Source: PVC group bacterium
Lineage (GTDB): Bacteria; Verrucomicrobiota; Kiritimatiellia; UBA8416; PXDI01
Reading direction: 5' to 3'
Assembly: GCA_003565095.1 (NCBI GenBank)
Contig: PXDI01000145.1
Span: forward strand, 1 to 5,052
DNA: 5,052 nucleotides
Of this stretch, positions 1 through 4,941 are shown piece by piece. Position numbers and translations under genes: made by a program. How positions within the stretch are numbered: position 1 is the first letter of the stretch; each line of letters starts with the position of its first letter. The notes beneath the pieces were generated by a model. The model was given only the letters and a program-made list of their open reading frames with translations. It made no database searches and was not told the origin of the DNA.

Positions 1-654
1 AACCGCATAGATGTGGCCGGCTGTGCCAAACACAAAAACCTGACCATCCGAGTAGGCGGCCGTCACGCCCATGCCGGTCTTGTTTCCTATGGCTTTAAAA
101 TTGATACCGTCAGTACCCAGCTCTGTTTCCCATAAGGTTTTGCCGGTTGCGGCATCAATACATGTCAGCACATCGGTTGCACCGACCAACCAACGTTCAT
201 GCTTTCGAATCAATCCATCCGGATGCGACTGGCGCTGGGCCAGTAATTCATCATTAGTCATCTCAAGCCGATTATGAGCAACATGCTTGCTATAAATATC
301 ACCACTGGGACGGTAATGGGCAAAAAACACTTTGCCATCCGCTGCGATCGGGCTGCCATAACCGGCATTATGCGGTTCATTAAAACGATCCTCATTGGCC
401 GCGCGACGGCTGTCAGAAACGTTTGCGCGTACTCCTCCGAAATTGGCCTCACTGGTCCATATATGTCGCGGCTGGGAAAACCGTGCCGTATTTACCCGGC
501 GCTCCAACCCGCGCGCGGCGCTGCCGCTGTCCCCCATCCACATCGGCCAACTGTCAGTTGCCTGCACCCCGACCGCAGTAATGCACAATATCAGTGCGGC
601 GGCTCCCGCAATGAACCCTTTTATGAATGTCCGTCTGTTTTCAAAATCGATCAT
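1..654 (-). CDS. PQQ-type beta-propeller repeat protein, secreted, partial (C-terminus beyond left edge)
   Basis: The reading frame is open from ATG at 654 to the window edge (218 codons, no stop), so only the N-terminal part is present. AGAGGA lies about 6 nt before the ATG. Residues 1-32 form a signal peptide: NRRTFIKG at 6-13 resembles the twin-arginine (Tat) motif, a hydrophobic stretch follows, and VQA before TDSW is a plausible cleavage site. The mature start DSWPMWMGDSG resembles the WPxxRG-type opening common in PQQ-like propeller proteins of PVC bacteria. Blade-like motifs follow: SPIAADGKVFF (101-111), DVLTCIDAATGKTLWETEL (161-179, a typical PQQ/BamB-like blade) and TAAYSDGQVFVFGTAGHIYAV (198-218). 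The family includes BamB-like scaffolds and quinoprotein dehydrogenases. With the C-terminus and any cofactor residues missing, I cannot say whether this one is an enzyme. The gene is 26 bp downstream of the 681-1442 gene and is probably co-transcribed with it. Confidence 0.85.
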   Translation of the reverse strand, partial: MIDFENRRTFIKGFIAGAAALILCITAVGVQATDSWPMWMGDSGSAARGLERRVNTARFSQPRHIWTSEANFGGVRANVSDSRRAANEDRFNEPHNAGYGSPIAADGKVFFAHYRPSGDIYSKHVAHNRLEMTNDELLAQRQSHPDGLIRKHERWLVGATDVLTCIDAATGKTLWETELGTDGINFKAIGNKTGMGVTAAYSDGQVFVFGTAGHIYAV

Positions 655-680
655 GATTTCCTCTCATGCTTTAGTTTACG

Positions 681-1442
681 TTAGAAAGGTAAAAGACTGT
701 CCATATTCATCATATCGGCCGCATCCGGCAGCTTGGTACTGACAGACGAACGGGTATAAAACTGCACCTTGACCGGATTGCCGTTACCACCAGTTATTCC
801 CAGATCAGCGATTGGAAGATCAAAAGTCATATGCAGGCGGAACTGCTGGATGGCATCATTAAAACCGATCGTACCGGTTGCCTTAAACGGTACGCTTTTG
901 CCGTCAAATGCGGCTTTTCCGGCAAAGTCTGCATCAAATTCAATATAACTGGCATCAATACCGGAACCCTCACCGGTAACGGTACGGGTTCTCCGCTTCT
1001 GCTTGAAAACCGGATTAGTGATCCGCTCAATAGTAAAAGTGAATTCATGATCACGTCCGGGCGAAGCAGCCCTCATCTCCCCGCCCGGAATAACATCCTC
1101 CATCCCGTGTTTGTTGGCGGTATTGGTTATTCTGAATGTAATCGCTCCGCTGTGGTTCAACTCCAATCCGCCGGTCAAGAGATCCATTCTGGCATTAAAA
1201 GTGGCTGTACCGGAATCGTTGCGACCGGTCCAGAAACTGGGAAAACGGTTGCCGGGTTGATCGAAGGTCATATAAACAATATAGCGGCGCGGATTATCAG
1301 ACATATCGAACTCGCCGCGCAATACCGGCAACAGTTTTTCAAGCTCGGCATCACTGATCTTGGCCTGTGTAAAAGAAGTTGTACAGAAAATTGTAATTAT
1401 CAACAGAATAAATGATCGCCAAGTTGCTGTGTAGTAGTTCAT
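681..1442 (-). CDS. secreted protein of unknown function, possibly YceI-like C-terminal half
   Basis: The product is 253 residues. The N-terminus (MNYYTATWRSFILLIITIFCTTSFTQA) reads as a Sec signal peptide with likely cleavage after A27, so the protein should be periplasmic or exported. The ATG at 1442 is preceded by AAAGGAG, 11 nt upstream, a slightly long but usable spacing. The mature part alternates short polar and hydrophobic stretches and looks like an all-beta protein. Residues about 168-232 (EFDADFAGKAAFDGKSV, then FKATGTIGF, DLPIADLGI and VKVQFYTRSS) loosely resemble the end of YceI (polyisoprenoid-binding-like) domains, where a T-h-x-G-x-x-x-P segment leads to a D-F/L-G-I turn. This is only a weak pattern match. 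The mature sequence has no cysteine and no recognisable catalytic motif. It is the first gene of a two-gene unit with the PQQ propeller gene, so a role beside that secreted protein is likely but unproven. Confidence 0.8.
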   Translation of the reverse strand: MNYYTATWRSFILLIITIFCTTSFTQAKISDAELEKLLPVLRGEFDMSDNPRRYIVYMTFDQPGNRFPSFWTGRNDSGTATFNARMDLLTGGLELNHSGAITFRITNTANKHGMEDVIPGGEMRAASPGRDHEFTFTIERITNPVFKQKRRTRTVTGEGSGIDASYIEFDADFAGKAAFDGKSVPFKATGTIGFNDAIQQFRLHMTFDLPIADLGITGGNGNPVKVQFYTRSSVSTKLPDAADMMNMDSLLPF

Positions 1443-1531
1443 TATGCTCTATACTCCTTTAGATTTGGTACAGCCACTAGCCAAAATGTGCCATGCCGTA
1501 TGATTAAAGCATTTTCCGCGCCTAAGCAAAC

Positions 1532-1563
1532 ATTTTATTAATTTTTTACTTTTCACTTGTCAA
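1532..1563 (-). promoter_or_regulatory. candidate promoter for the leftward two-gene unit
   Basis: Read on the minus strand, TTGACA (1563 down to 1558) is a perfect -35 word. It is followed by a very A-rich spacer and then TAATAA at 17-bp spacing (1540-1535) or TAAAAT at 20-bp spacing (1537-1532). Transcription would begin near 1525-1530, giving a leader of about 85 nt before the ATG at 1442. The -35 is convincing, but the -10 is ambiguous. It overlaps the candidate promoter of yajD on the other strand. Confidence 0.4.
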
Positions 1564-1587
1564 TCCATGACCGTTTCCTTGTAGAAT
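1557..1587 (+). promoter_or_regulatory. candidate promoter for yajD
   Basis: TTGTCA (1557-1562, 5/6 to consensus) and TAGAAT (1582-1587, 5/6) are separated by 19 bp, which is longer than the ideal 17. The expected start of transcription, about 7 nt past the -10, falls at 1593-1595, immediately before the GTG start codon at 1597. No other pair in this spacer fits better. Confidence 0.4.
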
Positions 1588-1596
1588 ACGCGCATT

Positions 1597-1971
1597 GTGA
1601 AACCAGTCAGAAATTTAACACCGGAAGAGCGGGAACGCAAACGCCAGGAATTGCACCGGGATGTTGCCCAACGCCAGCAAAGCTATCGGGCGCGCGCATT
1701 GGCAATGTTTCCGCATCTCTGCGCACGCTGCTGCCGTGAGTTTTCCGGCCGGCGGTTGCGCGAATTGACTGTTCACCACAAAGACCATGACCATAACAAC
1801 AACCCCGCGGATGGCAGCAATTGGGAACTGCTTTGCGTTTATTGCCACGACCACGAACACGAAAAATACCTGATGAAAGGTCATGGCGGCGGAAAAACCG
1901 AAGCATATCAGCCGCAAACCGATGTGTCGCCTTTTGCCGGGCTCGACAGCCTGCTGGATGGCAAGAAGTGA
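1597..1971 (+). CDS. yajD: YajD family HNH nuclease
   Basis: The product is 124 residues. From about residue 29 it follows Escherichia coli YajD, as I recall it, almost motif for motif: SYRARAL, CARC (C42, C45), the strongly conserved LRELTVHHKDHDHNNNP (54-70), DGSNWELLC (72-80), CVYC (C80, C83) and the CHDHEHEKY stretch from C83. The four cysteines should bind a structural zinc, while H60/H61, N75 and H84 fit the HNH ββα-metal active site. The C-terminal SPFAGLDSLLDGKK matches the PFADLKAMLNKKK-like end of YajD. The family is a predicted DNA endonuclease whose cellular role is not established. A charged N-terminal extension (residues 1-28, rich in R, E, Q) is longer than in the E. coli protein. 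An in-frame TAG at 1582 and the absence of an ATG before M37 leave GTG 1597 as the likely start. No Shine-Dalgarno sequence is visible. Confidence 0.92.
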   Translation: MKPVRNLTPEERERKRQELHRDVAQRQQSYRARALAMFPHLCARCCREFSGRRLRELTVHHKDHDHNNNPADGSNWELLCVYCHDHEHEKYLMKGHGGGKTEAYQPQTDVSPFAGLDSLLDGKK

Positions 1972-2133
1972 GCAAGACTCCGGGGTGTTGCTGTCCATTG
2001 TTGTAAAAGTAAAGCCATGGTATAGGGGGCAAGGGGCAGGAGTCAGGTGGCAGGGGTCCTGTCAAAAATTGTATAATGTGAATGAAAGCGGTATGTGAGT
2101 ATGTGAGGGTGTGGGTGTGTGGGCGAAAAAAAA

Positions 2134-2165
2134 CTTTGTCGCGAGCTTTGTCGCGAGCTTTGTCG
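2134..2165 (+). repeat. 12-bp tandem repeat (CTTTGTCGCGAG), 2.7 copies
   Basis: Two perfect units at 2134-2145 and 2146-2157 are followed by an 8-base partial unit at 2158-2165. Read on the minus strand, the unit encodes Lys-Ala-Arg-Asp, which gives a spurious DKARDKARDK peptide in an antisense frame. Confidence 0.85.
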
Positions 2166-2186
2166 GGTCTGGCCTGGCGACGATTA

Positions 2187-2202
2187 GCCCCAAGACTGGG
2201 GC
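2187..2202. repeat. perfect 6-bp hairpin (GCCCCA / TGGGGC, AGAC loop)
   Basis: GCCCCA (2187-2192) pairs fully with TGGGGC (2197-2202) across a four-base loop. No T-run follows on either strand, so it is not a standard intrinsic terminator. It sits just inside the right inverted-repeat arm and may be part of the same element. Confidence 0.5.
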
Positions 2203-2266
2203 GCAATTCTTGACAGAACGGTGAGGGTGTGTGAGAGTTTTGAATGAGCGTAGTGGAAAATATGAC

Positions 2267-3109
2267 ATGAACAAGCATCAACTGGCGCTGCTGGCGGGAG
2301 GGTTTGCATTGTTACTGGGCAGCGGCTGTGCGACTGTGCCATATCGCTACGGGGTCACATACAGCGATCCGCGGCTGCCGCCGGAACCGCTGGCCGCCGA
2401 ACCGATTGTCCGCGGACGCCCCAACCGCCTGCTGGACGCATCGGACTGGATCTGGCCGGGAAGCTGGTTAGGCAAACTGGTACTGTGGGACCGCCGGGTT
2501 GACAGCCATAAAATCGGTGAAGAAACCGAACTGGTGATGCGCCGTTATCTGCAAGCCAATGAGCTTGAACACGTGCAGGTGCGCCTCAACGCCTGGCATG
2601 TGCGCGATGAGTGGCGCAGACTGCGCCGCAACCGCTCCGTCGGAGCCGGCTGGCGCTATACACTGGGCGTTTTGGCATGCCTGCAATATACCATCCTGCC
2701 CGGACGCTTCTTCGGCGGCGATAACTACAACCCGTATACCAATACTATCAATCTTTATTCCGACATCCCCGCAATCGCCGTGCATGAGGGCGGACACGCC
2801 AAAGACTTTGCCAACCGGCGCTGGAAAGGCACCTACGCTGCCGCCTATATAATTCCACTGGTCAATCTCTACCACGAAGCGCTGGCAACCGGCGACGCAC
2901 TCGGCTACTTGCGGGCTGAAGAAAGCCCCGAACTGCAATACGAGGGCTACCGCGTACTATACCCGGCCTATGGAACCTACCTCGGCGGCGGGATCGGCGA
3001 GTTTGTGCCCCCAATGGACACCGGCATCTATGCCGCCGGTGTCATCGGCGGACATGTGCTCGGCAGAATCCGCGGCAGCCGTGTTGCCGAACAAAGCCGC
3101 CATAAGTAA
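2267..3109 (+). CDS. predicted lipoprotein with HEXXH metallopeptidase-like motif
   Basis: The product is 280 residues from ATG 2267. An in-frame GTG at 2231 would add 12 residues (MRVLNERSGKYD) before a normal signal peptide, so I prefer 2267, although its ribosome site (GTGGAA) is weak. MNKHQ followed by a hydrophobic run and GSGC places the lipidated cysteine at C21. The lipobox is imperfect, with G rather than L at -3. The core segment is GRFFGGDNYNPYTNTINLYSD (146-166) followed by IAVHEGGHAKDFA (170-182), an HEXXH zinc site with H173, E174 and H177. Downstream, YHEALATGDALGYL (202-215) offers E204 as a third, gluzincin-like ligand, echoing the E..AD element of M48-type peptidases. A glycine-rich C-terminal tail (235-266) could pack against membrane. 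I recognise the zinc motif but not a named family. Peptidase activity is inferred from the motif alone. The gene heads a run of envelope genes on the same strand. Confidence 0.85.
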   Translation: MNKHQLALLAGGFALLLGSGCATVPYRYGVTYSDPRLPPEPLAAEPIVRGRPNRLLDASDWIWPGSWLGKLVLWDRRVDSHKIGEETELVMRRYLQANELEHVQVRLNAWHVRDEWRRLRRNRSVGAGWRYTLGVLACLQYTILPGRFFGGDNYNPYTNTINLYSDIPAIAVHEGGHAKDFANRRWKGTYAAAYIIPLVNLYHEALATGDALGYLRAEESPELQYEGYRVLYPAYGTYLGGGIGEFVPPMDTGIYAAGVIGGHVLGRIRGSRVAEQSRHK

Positions 3110-3224
3110 ATTGTACACTTAACATGCACAAGCCCCCCGGTAGGGTTTAACCCCATGGTTTATTGATGCGGTTTTGTGTAGCGTGTTGTGTAGAGAAAGC
3201 ATAGCAACAACATAACAAAGAAAT

Positions 3225-3229
3225 GAGGG
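3225..3229 (+). promoter_or_regulatory. ribosome binding site (GAGGG) of the DUF3185 gene
   Basis: GAGGG ends 6 nt before ATG 3236. It lies within a TGAGGGTGTG word that also occurs twice in the spacer upstream of the metallopeptidase gene. It supports ATG 3236 rather than the overlapping out-of-frame ATG at 3223. Confidence 0.6.
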
Positions 3230-3235
3230 TGTGCG

Positions 3236-3445
3236 ATGAACAGAATCATATCAATGGTCTTGGTTATTGGCGGGGTAGCGCTGGTCGTAATGGGTATCCT
3301 CGCTATGGATTCGTTCAATTCCGACGTATCCAGATTATTCACGGGATCACCCACCGACAAGTCCGTCTGGATGTTTGTGACCGGTGTGATCGCGATAATC
3401 ATCGGCGGGTCAGGGGCATTGATCCTGCCAAAAGCGAACAAGTAA
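3236..3445 (+). CDS. DUF3185 family small membrane protein
   Basis: The product is 69 residues with two predicted membrane helices (about 4-22 and 44-64). The loop between them contains AMDSFNSDVSRLFTGSPTDK (23-42), which closely matches the A-x-DSFSSDVSRFFTGSPTDK signature I associate with DUF3185. The length is normal for the family. Its function is unknown and it is presumed to sit in the cytoplasmic membrane. A good GAGGG site precedes the ATG. The gene is 126 bp after the metallopeptidase gene and only 20 bp before the cysteine peptidase gene, so it probably shares an mRNA with the latter. An overlapping frame from ATG 3223 runs through it into the next gene, but the family match shows which frame is real. 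Confidence 0.9.
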   Translation: MNRIISMVLVIGGVALVVMGILAMDSFNSDVSRLFTGSPTDKSVWMFVTGVIAIIIGGSGALILPKANK

Positions 3446-3453
3446 AACTACCC

Positions 3454-3457
3454 GGAG
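3454..3457 (+). promoter_or_regulatory. ribosome binding site (GGAG) that sets the start of the C39-like peptidase
   Basis: GGAG lies 8 nt before ATG 3466, an ideal spacing. The out-of-frame ATG at 3461 is only 3 nt away, too close to be used. The position argues for starting the peptidase at 3466 rather than at the in-frame ATG 3223 far upstream. Confidence 0.6.
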
Positions 3458-3465
3458 TTTATGCC

Positions 3466-4029
3466 ATGGAGAATTCGTGCGTCAAACGCACCGGCAGGAG
3501 CATCGCCGCTTTGCTGCTGGCTCTGCTGCTGGCAAATAGTGGCGGCTGTGTTTCCTCCGGTCCGGAACCGGGCGAACGTACACGCGTATGGCCCATGGCG
3601 GCGCAATCGGGTGAGCGGAACCTATGCGGACCGTCGACACTGGCGGTCGTACTGGCCTTTCATGGCGAACCGGTGCCCGAGAAAGTAATTGCAGAAGCAA
3701 TTTACAGCCCCACGGCCCAAGGCGCCCTCCTCAGCGACATGGCATGGTTTGCGCGGCAGCAAGGCTTCCAGGCAGATTTGCGGACCGGCAGCGTGGATGA
3801 CCTGCAACAGGCGCTCGACCAACAACTGCCGCCGATTGTTCTGCTCGATTACGGGATCGCCATTTTACGAAAACCGCACTTCACGGCGATCACCGGGGTG
3901 AACGACAAGGGCATCTCTCAACTGAATGATAAACGCGCGGACGAATATGTTCGCATGCGACTCTTTAAACGATTATGGAAACGTGCCGGAAATCAATACC
4001 TCATCATCACGCCCGCGGCCGCGCTGTAG
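3466..4029 (+). CDS. C39/papain-like cysteine peptidase lipoprotein, resembling the PA2778 family
   Basis: The product is 187 residues from ATG 3466. The open frame extends back to 3223, but that extension overlaps the DUF3185 gene in another frame and would bury the signal peptide. Residues 1-27 form a lipoprotein-type signal (CVKRTGRS, a leucine-rich core, then SGGC with C28), although the lipobox is not ideal. The catalytic core is AAQSGERNLCGPSTLAVVL (45-63), with Q47 as probable oxyanion residue and C54 as nucleophile. H138 in KPHFTAITGV is the probable base, and N154/D155, 16-17 residues later, fits the third residue. YSPTAQGALLSDMAWFARQQGF and the closing LFKRLWKRAGNQYLIITP match the layout of PA2778-type cysteine peptidases, a bacterial branch near the C39 bacteriocin-processing peptidases. 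The substrate is unknown, and the site would be periplasmic if the signal works. The protein lacks the C-terminal TPR repeats expected for the family; these are encoded by the next, overlapping gene. Confidence 0.87.
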   Translation: MENSCVKRTGRSIAALLLALLLANSGGCVSSGPEPGERTRVWPMAAQSGERNLCGPSTLAVVLAFHGEPVPEKVIAEAIYSPTAQGALLSDMAWFARQQGFQADLRTGSVDDLQQALDQQLPPIVLLDYGIAILRKPHFTAITGVNDKGISQLNDKRADEYVRMRLFKRLWKRAGNQYLIITPAAAL

Positions 4030-4478
4030 CGCTGACGCTGATCGTGCTGGTCGGCCTGAACGGTTGCGCTACGTGGCGCAATCTACGCGCGACCAGTCCG
4101 CTCAGTCCGGCCGAAAGCCTGAATCTCGGGGTCAGCTATGAACGGGACGGCAAGCTGGCGCTCGCGCTGCGCGAATATGAACGTGCGGCGACAGGCTCAA
4201 CGAAAAGCATCGCCATGACCTATCAAGGCAACATCCATGTCGCCCGCAATGAGGATGCCAAGGCCGAACGGAAATACCGTGCCGCGCTGAAAGTGAACCC
4301 CGACAATGTTATGGCGCTCAATAATCTTGCCTGGCTGCTGGTACAGCAGAACAGATCTCTCGACAAAGCCGAGGCGTTGATCCGGCATGCGCTGGAACAG
4401 AATCCCGTGCCGCGCGCACCCTACGAAAACACACTGAAAACCATTCTTGATGCTCTTCACTCAGCCGCATCAAAGTAG
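3975..4478 (+). CDS. TPR repeat lipoprotein
   Basis: The product is 167 residues. The first 55 bases overlap the peptidase gene in a different frame. An in-frame TAA at 3966 and the lack of another nearby start codon make ATG 3975 the only reasonable start. No clear Shine-Dalgarno sequence precedes it, so translational coupling to the peptidase gene is likely. A basic, histidine-containing n-region (CRKSIPHHHARGR) leads to AVALTLIVLVGLNGC, with the lipobox cysteine at C31. Three tetratricopeptide repeats follow at about 48-80 (LNLGVSYERDGKLALALREYERA), 81-112 (YQGNIHVARNEDAKAERKY, then RAALKVNPDN) and 113-145 (ALNNLAWLLVQQ, then DKAEALIRHALEQNP). TPR superhelices usually bind partner proteins. 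The obvious partner is the peptidase encoded just upstream, since the family normally carries these repeats on one chain. Confidence 0.88.
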   Translation: METCRKSIPHHHARGRAVALTLIVLVGLNGCATWRNLRATSPLSPAESLNLGVSYERDGKLALALREYERAATGSTKSIAMTYQGNIHVARNEDAKAERKYRAALKVNPDNVMALNNLAWLLVQQNRSLDKAEALIRHALEQNPVPRAPYENTLKTILDALHSAASK

Positions 4479-4557
4479 TTCCCGTCAAAAGCAATGCCGG
4501 ATTGTTTCTCATTCCCGCATTTCACTTTCTTCAATTCCTCATTCTGCATTCGACTTG

Positions 4558-4605
4558 TCCGCCGGAGCCTTGGCGTAGGTGGATGTTCGATGTTCTACCC
4601 CACCT
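4558..4605. repeat. intergenic hairpin plus tandem ATGTTCG module
   Basis: TCCGCC (4558-4563) pairs with GGTGGA (4578-4583) through one G-T wobble, with a GCC-TT-GGC core inside. AGGTGG (4577-4582) can alternatively pair with CCACCT (4600-4605). ATGTTCG (4583-4589) is followed directly by ATGTTC (4590-4595). I associate such combinations with dispersed intergenic modules in PVC genomes, from memory and unchecked. Confidence 0.4.
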
Positions 4606-4747
4606 TCACAAGTTATTTCTGTCGCTATCTCCATTTGTTATATACCGCGGATGGCAGAGCCGACCCACGGATTCAGATTGAAAGACTCTTAGCCGGGATC
4701 ATTATTTTGGAATAGACAGCAATGTCGCCCAATTCTGTGTCCCATCC

Positions 4748-4857
4748 CCCATCCGCGGGTTATCATCCCCCTTCCCCAGCGGCGATCACGTGCTCTCCGC
4801 ATATGGGTCAAGAGATCCGAGTGTAAGAGTACGTGTAAGAGTAAGGGGTTTCCGGTC
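4748..4857 (+). repeat. long direct repeat, copy 1 (110 bp)
   Basis: This runs from CCCATCCGCGGG to TTCCGGTC. It matches 4942-5052 with only two substitutions (C/T at 4756 and T/C at 4849) and a one-base difference in a C-run (five here, six in copy 2). Homology does not extend clearly to the left of 4748. It carries CACGTG and CATATG palindromes and the left arm of the inverted repeat at 4819-4846. Confidence 0.93.
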
Positions 4858-4897
4858 CGAATGGTCTTACCGTACTCGTACACATACTCGTACACGC
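4819..4897. repeat. 28-bp imperfect inverted repeat of alternating hexamers
   Basis: The arms at 4819-4846 and 4870-4897 pair at 23 of 28 positions across a 23-nt loop. The left arm alternates GTGTAN and GAGTAN. The right arm, read on the minus strand, does the same. All five mismatches fall on the variable N position (or its equivalent at position 2), exactly six bases apart. The left arm lies in repeat copy 1 and the right arm in the sequence between the two copies. Confidence 0.85.
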
Positions 4898-4941
4898 AAA
4901 TCTCCCTCTTCTTTTCCTCCCCACATCCGTGGGACGGGTTT

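Larger units (their letters stand above)
2059..2216. repeat. 158-bp segment bounded by 13-bp imperfect inverted repeats
   Basis: CTGTCAAAAATTG (2059-2071) and CAATTCTTGACAG (2204-2216) are reverse complements at 12 of 13 positions. Each arm carries a TTGACA word facing outward: minus strand 2065-2060 and plus strand 2210-2215. Between them lie the TG-rich tract, the A8 run, the CTTTGTCGCGAG tandem and the hairpin. No target duplication is visible at the borders and there is no coding capacity. It could be a MITE-like or REP-like element, or a chance pairing inside low-complexity DNA. Confidence 0.45.
1972..2266. other. non-coding spacer with mixed repeats
   Basis: About 295 bp without a credible gene. 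From left to right it contains: a purine/G-rich stretch (2025-2056) with three runs of four or five G; a perfect TATAAT word at 2072-2077 without a matching -35; a TG-rich tract (2091-2123) built on TATGTGAG-like units; an A8 run (2126-2133); a 12-bp tandem repeat; a 6-bp perfect hairpin; and the TGAGGGTGTG word twice. Long open frames on the minus strand across this region are antisense to yajD and take their repetitive residues from the DNA repeats. Confidence 0.7.

Noticed and set aside
274..684. 136-residue plus-strand open frame
   Set aside because: It is antisense to the PQQ propeller gene, whose blade motifs are clear.
831..1415. 194-residue plus-strand open frame
   Set aside because: It is opposite the 681-1442 gene, which has a signal peptide, a ribosome site and an operon partner. 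The plus-strand product has no signal or motif.
1972..1991. Hairpin after yajD as a terminator
   Set aside because: The 7-position stem has an internal G-G mismatch and no T-run follows.
2025..2056. G-quadruplex
   Set aside because: Only three runs of three or more G are present; a fourth run is missing.
1607..2281. 224-residue open frame on the minus strand
   Set aside because: It is antisense to yajD, which has a clear family match, and its other half translates the DNA repeats (DKARDKARDK, HTHTLTYSHT). It has no domain-like sequence.
3139..3161. C-run/G-run hairpins after the metallopeptidase gene as a terminator
   Set aside because: The stems are only 3-5 bp, compete with each other, and lack a T-run.
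3223..3465. Upstream extension of the cysteine peptidase to ATG 3223
   Set aside because: It overlaps the DUF3185 gene in another frame and would place 81 residues before a normal lipoprotein signal. GGAG at 3454 supports ATG 3466.
4489..4507. Hairpin after the TPR gene as a terminator
   Set aside because: The 7-bp stem is AT-rich with a G-T pair, and only a broken pyrimidine tract follows, which is too weak to call.
4494..4715. 73-residue plus-strand open frame
   Set aside because: It is made of pyrimidine-rich and hairpin spacer modules, with no ribosome site and no domain.
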